From: Coriobacteriales bacterium
Lineage (GTDB): Bacteria > Actinomycetota > Coriobacteriia > Coriobacteriales > Atopobiaceae
Length of the DNA: 40,558 nt
Reading direction: 5' to 3'
NCBI GenBank assembly: GCA_030529625.1
Contig: JAUMWN010000015.1
Span: forward strand, 1 to 40,558
A program made the translations under genes and the position numbers. The notes beneath the pieces were generated by a model that was not told where the DNA came from, searched no databases, and saw nothing but the letters and a program-made list of their open reading frames with translations. This document shows, one piece after another, positions 28,673 to 36,693 of the stretch. Position 1 is the stretch's first letter; every line of letters starts with the position of its first letter.

Positions 28673-29389
28673 TTACCGACCCAACACGATGCGGCGCAGC
28701 TCGGGCAGGCGTGCCTTGTCCAGGACGGGCGTGTCGTCCAGGCGATAGGCAATGCCCAAATCATCGTACTTGCGCCTGCCCATCGTGTGGTAGGCAAGCA
28801 GCTCGAGGCCAACCACGTTGGGCCACTGCGCCATGAGCTTGCCAAGACTTGCAAGCTCCTCTGAGTCGTCGGTTATGCCGGGCACCACCACATGCCGCAC
28901 GACCATGGGAATCTTCCGTCGTGCGAGTTCGTCCGCAAGTGCCCAAGCGTCCGTTGCGGGCCACTCGCATAGCCAATCGTAGGCCTCGGGGTTGGCATGC
29001 TTGATGTCGAGCAGCGCCAGGTCGGTGTGGTCGAGCAGCGCTGAGCAGCGATTGCGCTCGAAGGTGGCTCCCGAGGTGTCCAAGCAGGTGTGGATGCGAC
29101 CATGCGGCGCCTCGTGGGCCGCGCGAAAGAGCTCGGTGACGAATTCCGTCTGAACAAGCGGCTCGCCACCGCTCACGGTAATGCCGCCGGCACGGTAGTA
29201 GGGACGGTTGCGCTCAAAGCGTTCTAGCACCTGCGAGACCGACAAGGCCTCCCCTCCCGTCACATCCCACGTGTCGGGGTTGTGACAGTAGGCACAGCGC
29301 ATGGGACAGCCCTGCATAAACACGACCAGACGCGTTCCCGGTCCGTCCACAGTGCCAAACGTTTCTATGGAGTGCACGCGTCCCTGCAT
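28673..29389 (-). CDS. pflA: Pyruvate formate-lyase activating enzyme
   Basis: A 238-residue radical SAM protein. The cluster cysteines are Cys28, Cys32 and Cys35 in GCPMRCAYCHNPDTW, and ITVSGGEPLVQ is the SAM-binding GGE motif. VHSIETFGTVDGPGTR is the usual N-terminus of PflA. It uses a 4Fe-4S cluster and S-adenosylmethionine to place the glycyl radical on pyruvate formate-lyase. Here the target glycine is on the separate 83-residue protein encoded just upstream at 29413-29664. The gene is last of the three-gene minus-strand set, 23 bases after that small gene, so coexpression is likely. Confidence 0.96.
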   Translation of the reverse strand: MQGRVHSIETFGTVDGPGTRLVVFMQGCPMRCAYCHNPDTWDVTGGEALSVSQVLERFERNRPYYRAGGITVSGGEPLVQTEFVTELFRAAHEAPHGRIHTCLDTSGATFERNRCSALLDHTDLALLDIKHANPEAYDWLCEWPATDAWALADELARRKIPMVVRHVVVPGITDDSEELASLGKLMAQWPNVVGLELLAYHTMGRRKYDDLGIAYRLDDTPVLDKARLPELRRIVLGR

Positions 29390-29412
29390 GGCACGACCGT
29401 TGGCCAGGCCAG

Positions 29413-29664
29413 TTACATCGACTCGTGGAAGGTCCTGCTAATCACGTCGTCCTGCTGTGCCTTGGTGAGGCTATTGAACTTGACGGCGTAGCCCGAGACC
29501 CTCACGGTGAGCTGCGGGTACTTCTCGGGATGCTCCTGAGCGTCTAGCAGCGTATCTCTCGTGAACACGTTAACGTTGAGGTGGTGCCCGCCCTGCTCCA
29601 CGTAGCCGTCGAGCAGGCCCACCAGGTTGTCTACCTGCTCCTGCGGAATGTGCGAAGTCTGCAT
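29413..29664 (-). CDS. grcA: Stand-alone glycyl-radical domain of pyruvate formate-lyase (GrcA-like)
   Basis: An 83-residue protein equal to the C-terminal end of a normal pyruvate formate-lyase. It has [35 protein letters not shown] with the radical Gly58, and [17 protein letters not shown]. In Escherichia coli such a domain (GrcA/YfiD) is a spare part that repairs oxygen-cleaved enzyme. Here the main lyase gene next door lacks this domain entirely, so the small protein must be an essential subunit rather than a spare. Its ATG has an AGGAGG ribosome site in the 21-base gap after the pflB stop. It begins at the natural domain boundary (NLVGLLDGY), so this is a clean split and not a frameshift. 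Confidence 0.93.
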   Translation of the reverse strand: MQTSHIPQEQVDNLVGLLDGYVEQGGHHLNVNVFTRDTLLDAQEHPEKYPQLTVRVSGYAVKFNSLTKAQQDDVISRTFHESM

Positions 29665-29685
29665 GGTTGGTTCCTCCTGGGGTCT

Positions 29686-31770
29686 CTAGGCGCCAAAGTC
29701 CTCGTTATATGCCGGCTCGTTGGGTGCGCACGCAGCACAGGGCACCTCGTTCTCGAAGTAGATCTCCACATCCTTGCCCAAGGCGTCAGGCACGATGGAG
29801 AACGTATTGGAGATGCCATCCTGCGCGTCCCTAAACGGCAGCTTGGCGACGCTTGCCAACGACGCCACCGCACCGTGCGTGTCGCGCTGGTGCATGGGGT
29901 TGGCACCGGGGGCAAACGGCTCGCCGCCGCGACGACCGTCTGGCGTGGCACCCGTGGCCCGACCATACACCACGTTGGATGTGATGGTGAGGATCGAGGT
30001 GGTGGGCACGGCATTGCGATAGGTGTCGGTCTCGCGCACGTACTTCATAAAGCGCTCAACGACATAGTGGGCAATCTGGTCCACGCGGTCATCGTCGTTG
30101 CCGTACTTGGGGAAATCACCATCAACAATGAAGTCGGTTATGAGGCCTGTCTCGTCTCGCACGACCTTTACCTTGGCATACTTGATGGCCGAGAGGCTGT
30201 CGGCAACCACGGAGAGGCCGGCGATGCCCGTGGCGAACCAGCGCTTAACGTGCTCGTCGTGCAGGGCCATCTGCAGCCGCTCATAGCAGTACTTGTCATG
30301 CATGTAGTGGATGATGTTAAGAGCGTTCACATACACGCCTGCCAGCCACATCATCATGTCTTCGTACTTTTGCATAACGTCGTCGTAGTCGAGCACGGCA
30401 CCGGTCACAGGCTGGTGGCGCGGGCCGATCTGCTCGCCGGTCTTCTCGTCACGTCCGCCGTTGAGGGCGTACAGCAGGCACTTGGCCAGGTTTGCGCGGG
30501 CACCAAAGAACTGCATCTCCTTGCCAATGCGCATGGAGCTCACGCAGCAGGCAATCGCATAGTCGTCGCCATGGTACACGCGCATGAGGTCGTCGTTCTC
30601 GTACTGGATGGAGCTGGAGTAGATGGAGATGCGCGCGCAGTACTGCTTGAACGCCTCGGGCAGGCGCTTGGACCACAGTACCGTGAGGTTGGGTTCGGGA
30701 GAAGTGCCCATGGTCTCCAGCGTATGCAGGTAGCGGAAGCTGGTCTTGGTGACCATGGAGCGCCCGTCCACACCCATGCCGCCAATGGACTCTGTCACCC
30801 ACTGCGGGTCGCCCGAGAAGAGCTCGTTGTACTCTGGGGTACGCGCGAACTTGATCATACGTAGCTTCATAACCAAGTGGTCGATGATCTCCTGCGCGCC
30901 TCGCTCATCCAGAATGCCGCGCGCCAAGTCGCGCTCAGCATAGATGTCGAGGAAGGTGGAGTTGCGCCCGATGGACATGGCGGCGCCATTCTGCTCCTTC
31001 ACCGCAGCCAGATAGCCAAGGTAGAGCCACTGCACGGCCTCCTGGAAGGTGGCCGCCGGACGACCGATGTCCAAGCCGTAAATCTCGCCGAGGCGCTTGA
31101 GCTCGCGCAGGGCACGGGCCTGCTCGGCGAGCTCCTCGCGATGGCGGATCACGAGCTCGGTCATGTGCTTTTGGGTGCCGTCCTTCTCGGCCTCCTTTTG
31201 CTCGATCAGGCGGTCCACGCCATAGAGCGCCACACGACGGTAATCGCCAATTATGCGACCGCGACCGTAGGCATCGGGCAGTCCGGTTATGATGTGGCTG
31301 TGGCGACATGCGCGCATCTCGGGCGTGTACACGTCGAACACGCCGGCATTGTGCGTCTTGCGACGGTTGGTGTAGAAGTCCACTATTGGGGGGTCCACCT
31401 CGTAGCCATGGCTCTTGCATGCCGCAACTGCCATGCGAATGCCGCCGTCTACCATGAGGGCACGCTTGAGGGGCTTGTCGGTTTGCAGCCCCACGATCTT
31501 CTCCAGGTCGCGGTCGATGTAGCCCGCCGCATGACTAGTGATAGTGGACACCACCTTGGTGTCCATGTCTATAACGCCGCCGTTTTCGCGCTCCTGGTCA
31601 AAGAGCTCGAGCACCTTGTACCACAGGGCCACGGTGGCCGGCGTGGGGTCAGAAAGAAACGACTCGTCTCCGTCGTAGGGCGTGTAGTTGCGTTGGATGA
31701 AGTCGCGCACGTCAATCTCGTGCTGCCAGCTTCCGGGGACAAACCCCTCCCAGGCCTGCTGCATGGACAT
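29686..31770 (-). CDS. pflB: Pyruvate formate-lyase main subunit, without glycyl-radical domain
   Basis: A 694-residue protein that follows pyruvate formate-lyase from QAWEGFVPGSW and VRDFIQRNYTPYDGDESFL onward. The catalytic cysteine pair is Cys408-Cys409 in DDYAIACCVSSMRIGK, with EMQFFGARANLAKCLLYA after it. It ends at VPDALGKDVEIYFENE plus about 20 extra residues containing two cysteines, exactly where other lyases go on to the glycyl-radical domain. It converts pyruvate and coenzyme A to acetyl-CoA and formate under anaerobic conditions. The ATG at 31770 (or 31764, better spaced from GGGAG) is preferred over the frame's upstream start at 31842. The set runs pflB, grcA, pflA on one strand. 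Confidence 0.95.
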   Translation of the reverse strand: MSMQQAWEGFVPGSWQHEIDVRDFIQRNYTPYDGDESFLSDPTPATVALWYKVLELFDQERENGGVIDMDTKVVSTITSHAAGYIDRDLEKIVGLQTDKPLKRALMVDGGIRMAVAACKSHGYEVDPPIVDFYTNRRKTHNAGVFDVYTPEMRACRHSHIITGLPDAYGRGRIIGDYRRVALYGVDRLIEQKEAEKDGTQKHMTELVIRHREELAEQARALRELKRLGEIYGLDIGRPAATFQEAVQWLYLGYLAAVKEQNGAAMSIGRNSTFLDIYAERDLARGILDERGAQEIIDHLVMKLRMIKFARTPEYNELFSGDPQWVTESIGGMGVDGRSMVTKTSFRYLHTLETMGTSPEPNLTVLWSKRLPEAFKQYCARISIYSSSIQYENDDLMRVYHGDDYAIACCVSSMRIGKEMQFFGARANLAKCLLYALNGGRDEKTGEQIGPRHQPVTGAVLDYDDVMQKYEDMMMWLAGVYVNALNIIHYMHDKYCYERLQMALHDEHVKRWFATGIAGLSVVADSLSAIKYAKVKVVRDETGLITDFIVDGDFPKYGNDDDRVDQIAHYVVERFMKYVRETDTYRNAVPTTSILTITSNVVYGRATGATPDGRRGGEPFAPGANPMHQRDTHGAVASLASVAKLPFRDAQDGISNTFSIVPDALGKDVEIYFENEVPCAACAPNEPAYNEDFGA

Positions 31771-31808
31771 GGCTCCCTTTGCGAGTGGATGCGTGTGGTA
31801 TGCATTCC

Positions 31809-31814
31809 ATAATA
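31809..31814 (-). promoter_or_regulatory. Candidate -10 box of the pfl operon
   Basis: TATTAT on the minus strand, 39 bases upstream of the pflB start. No convincing -35 or Rex/FNR-type operator was found. Confidence 0.3.
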
Positions 31815-31883
31815 TGCCCACGCGTGCGCTGTTTTGCAGCACACTCGGCGAACGCGCGCTGCCTTACGTAAGAAAAGCAGATG

Positions 31884-31939
31884 ACCTGCACTCGGGGGAC
31901 AGTCCCCTAAACACAGGGGACTGTCCCCCGAGTGCAGGT
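31884..31939. repeat. GGGGACAGTCCCC-core hairpin, copy 4
   Basis: Perfectly complementary 24-base arms (31884-31907 and 31916-31939) around TAAACACA, the spacer of copy 2 and the reverse complement of that in copies 1 and 3. It abuts the stop codon of the minus-strand GNAT gene at 31940 without a gap and lies upstream of pflB. Confidence 0.9.
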
Positions 31940-32407
31940 TTAGCGTCGAACCCACTTCATGGGATGGTATTTGGACGTGTCATCAACGAAGCCCACCAGA
32001 CGGTAGAGGGGGTAGCCGTCTTCTGTGGCCTTGAGCTCGACCACCGACAGGTCCATCGCTTGGGCATCGTCCAAGAGCGCCTGCATGAGGCGGCGGGCAT
32101 AGCCCCTCCTCCTGCATGCGGGACGGGTGTACACGTTGAGCACGGTACCCGTCCTGCCCGTAATGAAGGCAGGGCTCATGGGCTTCTCCACAACCAGCAA
32201 AAACGCGCACGAGCAAATGGAACCCGCATCCCTAATCACATAGACGAACAGGTCAGCGCCCAGGTGCCTGCGATAGTAGCCCGGCAAGTCCCGCCGTATG
32301 GACTCGATCACATCGGCGTCCAAGGGACCGTCGTCCTCGGTTAGATACGCGATCCTCAGCTCCACCAGCGCGCCAATATCGGCCTCAGTGGCCTTCTCTA
32401 CGTTCAT
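31940..32407 (-). CDS. GNAT family N-acetyltransferase
   Basis: A 155-residue GNAT protein. It opens with MNVEKATEADIGALVELR, has the acetyl-CoA loop VYTRPACRRRGYARRLMQAL and ends PLYRLVGFVDDTSKYHPMKW. The acceptor substrate is not evident. GGAGG lies eight bases ahead of the ATG. Its stop codon touches the long hairpin at 31884-31939, which probably ends the transcript. It lies 25 bases after the PIN toxin gene on the same strand. Confidence 0.9.
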   Translation of the reverse strand: MNVEKATEADIGALVELRIAYLTEDDGPLDADVIESIRRDLPGYYRRHLGADLFVYVIRDAGSICSCAFLLVVEKPMSPAFITGRTGTVLNVYTRPACRRRGYARRLMQALLDDAQAMDLSVVELKATEDGYPLYRLVGFVDDTSKYHPMKWVRR

Positions 32408-32432
32408 TCCCCACCTCCGCGCAAGATGTGTC

Positions 32433-32840
32433 TCATATAAATACCCTCACCAGCGGCTCGTCATAAAGCGCGAGCAACCTGTCGTGGGTGGCTAACAGGA
32501 GGTTCTCGGACTTGGCTTGGGCAACCAACAGCCGGTCGAAGGGATCCTTATGCAAATCCCCCACCTTGTCAAAGGAAAGAGTCCCATATGAGAAGATCGT
32601 GTCACGTGTGAGTGGGCGCATTTCAAACGCTGCATCGTTGCAGAGCTGCACAAACTCCTCCGCAGAATAGGGCATCGCGGAGGGATTCTTGGCGTGCATA
32701 ATAGCAATCTCCAATACCGAGACCTCACTCACCAGCACTTTGTTCATAGGCTCCTCAATCATGGCAAGAAGCTCTGCCGGAAGCCTTGTGTCGCCTTTCG
32801 CAAACCACAGGACAAAGTGCGTATCCAGCAGTATGTGCAT
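32433..32840 (-). CDS. PIN-domain toxin (VapC-like)
   Basis: A 135-residue PIN-domain RNase. The acidic residues are in place: Asp6 in LLDTHFVLWF, Glu44 in SVLEIAI, Asp99 and Asp102 in DPFDRLLVAQA and Asp120 in THDRLL. Such toxins cleave tRNA or rRNA and are held off by an antitoxin. The antitoxin gene is directly upstream with a two-base gap. The LWF motif and length match the Sll0205-like PIN group that pairs with Phd-type antitoxins. Confidence 0.93.
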   Translation of the reverse strand: MHILLDTHFVLWFAKGDTRLPAELLAMIEEPMNKVLVSEVSVLEIAIMHAKNPSAMPYSAEEFVQLCNDAAFEMRPLTRDTIFSYGTLSFDKVGDLHKDPFDRLLVAQAKSENLLLATHDRLLALYDEPLVRVFI

Positions 32841-32842
32841 GA

Positions 32843-33088
32843 CTACACCCCGAACATGTCCGCGATGTCGTCGTCCATGGCGTCGAAGGCCTCCCAGTCA
32901 ATGTCCTTGCCATCGTCCTTCGCAAAGCCAAAACGACGTTCTTTGGCAACGCTGCCCCCATAGGGCAAGATAATCGCCACCGGCACGTTGCGATTCTTGA
33001 TCACATGCTCCTGCTCGGCACCCGAGGCAAGCGCCGCAAGAATCGCAGACAAGGAATTCTTCGTCTCGGCAATGGTACAACTCGACAT
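32843..33088 (-). CDS. Phd/YefM-family antitoxin
   Basis: An 81-residue protein. The N-terminal CTIAETKNSLSAILAAL and NRNVPVAIILPYG are the Phd/YefM DNA-binding fold. The acidic C-terminus (DIDWEAFDAMDDDIADMF) should wrap the PIN toxin encoded two bases downstream. AAGGAGAG precedes the ATG. The pair most likely represses its own promoter in the AT-rich stretch at 33100-33180. Confidence 0.9.
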   Translation of the reverse strand: MSSCTIAETKNSLSAILAALASGAEQEHVIKNRNVPVAIILPYGGSVAKERRFGFAKDDGKDIDWEAFDAMDDDIADMFGV

Positions 33089-33208
33089 GGCTCTCTCCTT
33101 ATGGCCAACTTAGCTATTTTCTTTATACTATCATATCTAACAAGTCTATCTTTTACTCAGATTGCGACACTATCCTCAGCTCATGTCTCTGGCCACGTGG
33201 ACAGTCAG
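33089..33208. promoter_or_regulatory. AT-rich promoter/operator region of the toxin-antitoxin pair
   Basis: This stretch is much richer in A and T than its surroundings. On the minus strand it holds TTGTTA and, 17 bases on, AAAATA, a weak promoter. GATAG is repeated three times within about 45 bases and may mark antitoxin binding. All of this is inference. Confidence 0.35.
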
Positions 33209-33688
33209 CTAGAAATCGAGGATGTAGCGCACGTCGCATGAGAAGTGCGCGGCATCGCCAAAACGCTCGTCGGTTCGCGCAAACCCGTACTTCTCGTAGA
33301 ATCGCTGCGCGGCCACCATGTTCTGGAGCGTCTCGAGAAAACAGCGCCTGTAATGTAGCTTCGCAAAGGCAAGGCACTCGTCCATGAGCATGTGTGACAC
33401 CCCAATGCCCCGGCATTCGGGTAGGCAGTACATCTTTTGCAGCTCGCACACGTCGTCGGCGAACTCGGACCTTCCTATGCCAGCGCCTCCCACCACACGA
33501 CCGCTCTCGCTTACGGCAACCCAGTAACGGTTCCTCTCGTCCCCATAGACCGTGGAGAGGCGCGATAGGAATGGGTCGGCCCAGGCAGTCCCCGCGTGGT
33601 TCGCCCCATGCTCAATCAGGCACGCACGGATAACGGCCTCAAGAGCCGCGTCGTCCTGAGCCGTGAGCTCCCGTATTGCGTATTTCAT
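33209..33688 (-). CDS. GNAT family N-acetyltransferase
   Basis: A 159-residue GNAT enzyme. Its acetyl-CoA loop is LQKMYCLPECRGIGVSHMLMDE split at its centre, followed by CFLETLQNMVAAQRFYEKYGF, the typical C-terminal motif. The target is unknown. GGAGGAAGAG precedes the ATG. It is transcribed toward the toxin-antitoxin pair and diverges from the sugar-binding protein gene. Confidence 0.9.
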   Translation of the reverse strand: MKYAIRELTAQDDAALEAVIRACLIEHGANHAGTAWADPFLSRLSTVYGDERNRYWVAVSESGRVVGGAGIGRSEFADDVCELQKMYCLPECRGIGVSHMLMDECLAFAKLHYRRCFLETLQNMVAAQRFYEKYGFARTDERFGDAAHFSCDVRYILDF

Positions 33689-33859
33689 CTCTTCCTCCTT
33701 GCCACGACAAGCCGCCTCGTTCTAGTCTATGCGAAGGAGCTGTAAGCTCGCCGGCAGACTTCGCGATGTGGGTTCATCCGTTGACACCAAAGATGCCTCA
33801 AGATGGACGTGCAATAACGGATAATGGGAACCAAAGGTGTACGTCGAAGGAAGTCACAT

Positions 33860-35047
33860 ATGCAACACACAAGGCGCTCGTCGTCCATTCATCGCATGAT
33901 TGCCATGGCACTCGTTCCCATCGTCTGCCTTACGCTTTGTACCTGCGCACAGAATCCTGAACGCAATGGCCCTACAGCAAACGGCTCGCCCGTCGAGGAC
34001 TTCGTGGCCTCCATCTTCTACTATGACTACGACGACGTGTACATTAGCTCGGTGCGCAACGCCCTAACAGCCGACCTCGCCTCAAAACAAATCACCTACC
34101 AGGAGTATGACGCGGACCATGACCAGATTACGCAGAACTCCCAGATAGACAAGGCCATCGCAGAGGATGCATCCATCCTAATCGTCAACATCGTCAACAG
34201 CGGCAGCGCCGAGCGTACTGACGTAATCTGCCAGAAGGCCTCATCCGCGAACATCCCCCTCATCTTTTTTAACCGTCCCATCGAGGAGGATGGCTATGAG
34301 GGCGTCATCCTAAACTACTACGACAACGTTGCCTTCGTGGGTACCGACTCGGCTGAGGCGGGACACCTCCAAGGAGAGATGATTGGCGAATACCTCACAC
34401 AACACTACGACGAGGTGGACCTCAACGGAGACGGCCGCATCTCTTACGCGATGTTCAAGGGCGAGGCCGCTAACGCCGAGGCCATCTACCGGACTATCTA
34501 TTCCGTCGAGGATGCCAACGCCATCCTCAAGAGTGCGGGCTATCCTGACCTGGTCTACTTCGACCCTGCGAGCGTCGACAAATTCCAGCTCGACCTCACC
34601 GGATCGTGGACGAAGGAATCCGTCGTAAGCTACATGACGACAAACCTCGTGCACTACAACGAGGAAAAGGACAACATGATCGAGCTCGTAATCGCCAACA
34701 GCGACGCGATGGCCGAGGGCGCAATAGAGGCCCTGCAGACCTTTGGCTACAACCTTGGCACCCCCGGCAGCACGACCATCCCCGTCTTTGGCGTTGACGC
34801 GTCCGCCGCCGGCCGTGAGCTCATTGCAAAGGGAATCATGACGGGAACCATCGCACAGGATGCCCAAGCGATGGCTGACTGTATCGCCCAAATGGTCGAA
34901 AACGCCAAGAACGGCAAGGACCTACTCGACGGCATGGACTCCTATCCGCGCGACACTGAGTTTGGACGCGATCGCATGATTATACTGCCCTACTCTATCT
35001 ACTCGCCGCAAGAAGGCTCAATCCCAGACAACTCGACGAACAAATGA
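33860..35047 (+). CDS. Sugar-binding periplasmic-type protein (MglB/galactose-like), orphan
   Basis: A 395-residue secreted protein of the type I periplasmic-binding family. It has a hydrophobic signal (MIAMALVPIVCLTLCTC) with an imperfect lipobox. Binding-fold landmarks are NIPLIFFNRPI, VAFVGTDSAEAGHLQGEM and DLNGDGRIS, the calcium loop of galactose/glucose-binding proteins, with VIANSDAMAEGAIEAL and VFGVDASAAGRELI after it. Hexoses such as galactose or glucose are likely ligands. No mglA or mglC gene is close, so it must work with a distant transporter or a receptor. ATG 33860 follows AAGGAAG; the frame extends to 33824. The stop codon sits in the loop of a terminator hairpin. Confidence 0.88.
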   Translation: MQHTRRSSSIHRMIAMALVPIVCLTLCTCAQNPERNGPTANGSPVEDFVASIFYYDYDDVYISSVRNALTADLASKQITYQEYDADHDQITQNSQIDKAIAEDASILIVNIVNSGSAERTDVICQKASSANIPLIFFNRPIEEDGYEGVILNYYDNVAFVGTDSAEAGHLQGEMIGEYLTQHYDEVDLNGDGRISYAMFKGEAANAEAIYRTIYSVEDANAILKSAGYPDLVYFDPASVDKFQLDLTGSWTKESVVSYMTTNLVHYNEEKDNMIELVIANSDAMAEGAIEALQTFGYNLGTPGSTTIPVFGVDASAAGRELIAKGIMTGTIAQDAQAMADCIAQMVENAKNGKDLLDGMDSYPRDTEFGRDRMIILPYSIYSPQEGSIPDNSTNK

Positions 35048-35060
35048 TTTGTTCGTCGAG
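35032..35060. terminator. Perfect 13-bp hairpin with the stop codon as its loop
   Basis: CTCGACGAACAAA (35032-35044) pairs with TTTGTTCGTCGAG (35048-35060). The three-base loop is the TGA stop codon of the binding-protein gene. It also precedes the convergent YihY gene's stop by 22 bases and may serve both. Confidence 0.7.
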
Positions 35061-35081
35061 GGGTCCCGCAAGGGTCGGTCA

Positions 35082-36011
35082 TCAGGTCTCGGCCTTGGGA
35101 CCATCTTCTATTTGCGCACGCCTCCTCGCTGGCCCCCATCTCAGTGACAGCCGTGCACCGAACTCCTGCAGAACCTCGTTGATAACAGCCCCCATCATAA
35201 GGAAGTAGCAACTAAAGTACAGCCAAAACATCACGAGTGTAAGCGTGGTAAGGCTGCCGTAGGCGGAAAAGCCATTGAAGCGACCTACGTAGATGGAGAG
35301 CGCGTTGGACAACAGCATGATGGCGAAAACCGCGAAGAGGGCGCCCGGAAACTGTGCGACGAAGCGGAGTCGCCTACGGGGCAAAAGCTTGTAGAGGACC
35401 GAGAGCGACAGCACCCCAATCACCATGGTGTAAATCACGTCAATGGTATCCGAGAATCCAGAAAGGGACATACCCTGTGGCCGGTGTCGGATGAGGAAGA
35501 TCTTGAGGGGGCGCCATCCAATAAAGCTTCCGGCGAGTGCCACCGCAACCGCAAAGATAAGACCGGTGCATAGAATCGACCAGAAGCGCACGACCACCCA
35601 GTTTCGAGCGTCCTCAGTCGTGCATATGGTGTCGAGTCCCTGCGTCATGGCATGCATGACCTTGGAGATGGTCCACAGCATCGTGATGATGGTGATGGGC
35701 ACAAGCCCAGCAGAGGCGGAATAGACCTCCTGAAGCAGCCCATGCAAAGTGGTTAGCAGGTAGTCAGGAAAGACGTTGTCGATGGCATAGAGAATGGACT
35801 CCTGGCTGATGGGGGCAGCCTTGATGAGCTGGAGGAAGAGGATGACCATCGGGAACACCGTCATCAAGATGTAAAAAGCGATCTGGGCAGAGTATGCGCC
35901 AACACGATCCGCAGACGATTTCTTGAGGACGCGCATAACGAATCTCACGGGCCCAAAGCCCAAGACCTTGGCCAGAATACCCCGGGCCTTCTCAATCGCT
36001 CCCTGTAACAT
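35082..36011 (-). CDS. YihY/BrkB family membrane protein
   Basis: A 309-residue protein with about six membrane helices. Family segments are ADRVGAYSAQIAFYILMTVFPM, LWTISKVMHAMTQGLDTI split over the third helix, and GSLTTLTLVMFWLYFSCYFLMMGAVINEVLQEF at the end in two pieces. The family was once called RNase BN, which is now rejected, and its biochemical role is unknown. GGGAG precedes the ATG at 36011. It is convergent with the sugar-binding gene. Confidence 0.92.
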   Translation of the reverse strand: MLQGAIEKARGILAKVLGFGPVRFVMRVLKKSSADRVGAYSAQIAFYILMTVFPMVILFLQLIKAAPISQESILYAIDNVFPDYLLTTLHGLLQEVYSASAGLVPITIITMLWTISKVMHAMTQGLDTICTTEDARNWVVVRFWSILCTGLIFAVAVALAGSFIGWRPLKIFLIRHRPQGMSLSGFSDTIDVIYTMVIGVLSLSVLYKLLPRRRLRFVAQFPGALFAVFAIMLLSNALSIYVGRFNGFSAYGSLTTLTLVMFWLYFSCYFLMMGAVINEVLQEFGARLSLRWGPARRRAQIEDGPKAET

Positions 36012-36353
36012 CGGTCACTCCCTATCCGCTGCCGACAGAGCGGTAATCCCCGCACAAAACACTTTACACGCAATAAAGGATTCTCGCCTCCATGTATCGG
36101 TGAGCTTGCAGCCTCGTGCGATTGGAGACGCAGGAGTTGCATGACAGCCAGGCCAAATCGTACAGGACGCGACAAGACGCTCCATTAAGGCTTCGCACGA
36201 GCACGTTGAACCCCGAATGTCATGGATGCCAACGCAGCTCAAACGGCAATCTTAAAAAAACGGAAGATGGTGAGACAGAGGTGCGGACCCGTGCGTACTA
36301 TTATGTAAGTGCATGGATGGACCGTGCGACGAGAGCCGCGCGAGGAGGACGGA
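36012..36353. other. Intergenic region upstream of the Nif11-type precursor gene
   Basis: No gene is supported here; an open frame from 36116 has no ribosome site or motif. The right part carries an A-tract (36254-36260) and the promoter candidate for the small peptide gene. The left part should hold the promoter of the minus-strand YihY gene, which I could not place. Confidence 0.5.
36272..36301 (+). promoter_or_regulatory. Candidate promoter of the peptide precursor gene
   Basis: GAGACA (36272-36277) and TACTAT (36296-36301) are spaced by 18 bases, about 50 bases before the ATG at 36354. The neighbouring TATTAT gives an alternative -10. Confidence 0.4.
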
Positions 36354-36602
36354 ATGGACTTCAACAAGCTAACCAACAAACAGAAGGCCAAGGCCCGCGC
36401 ATGCAAGACCGCGGAAGATCTCGCAGCGCTCGCCGAGGAGGAGGGCATGGATCTTTCCGACGAACAGCTGAATGCGGTGACCGGAGGCGTTAATTGGCCT
36501 GATTGCCCAACCTATCAACCTGGGCAGAATGCACCAATCCCTGAGGCGTTGTCGAATAACCCCCGTGTGGTGCATCTGATTAGATCCAATGTCACGCTGT
36601 AA
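36354..36602 (+). CDS. Nif11-like RiPP precursor peptide with double-glycine leader
   Basis: An 82-residue peptide. The leader reads MDFNKLTNKQKAKARACKTA, then EDLAALAEEEGMDLSDEQL and NAVTGG (Gly44-Gly45). This matches Nif11-type leaders with their conserved LSDEQL-x-AV-GG end. Such leaders guide modification of the following core and are cut after the double glycine by a C39-type peptidase in an export ABC protein. The 37-residue core has VNWPDCPTYQPGQNAPIPE, with one cysteine and four prolines, then ALSNNPRVVHLIRSNVTL. No lanthipeptide synthetase, radical SAM maturase, cyclodehydratase or C39 transporter lies in the window, so it is an orphan or relies on genes elsewhere. GAGGAGG six bases ahead fixes the start; the frame extends to 36309 without one. 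Hairpin repeats follow 92 bases later. Confidence 0.82.
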   Translation: MDFNKLTNKQKAKARACKTAEDLAALAEEEGMDLSDEQLNAVTGGVNWPDCPTYQPGQNAPIPEALSNNPRVVHLIRSNVTL

Positions 36603-36693
36603 GCATTGCGCCATAAAGTGCAATTGGCGGATTTAGCATTACGCCTGTCTCTTGTCGTCGATATGGATGCCAATCCAACTAGGTCAGCACGAT

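Noticed and set aside
29665..29685. Sequencing error splitting pyruvate formate-lyase
   Set aside because: The gap contains a proper stop, an AGGAGG site and an ATG, and about 20 new residues end the first protein. A single indel would not produce this.
29581..31812. Long plus-strand frames opposite pflB
   Set aside because: They are shadows of the pyruvate formate-lyase gene, which has conserved catalytic residues on the other strand.
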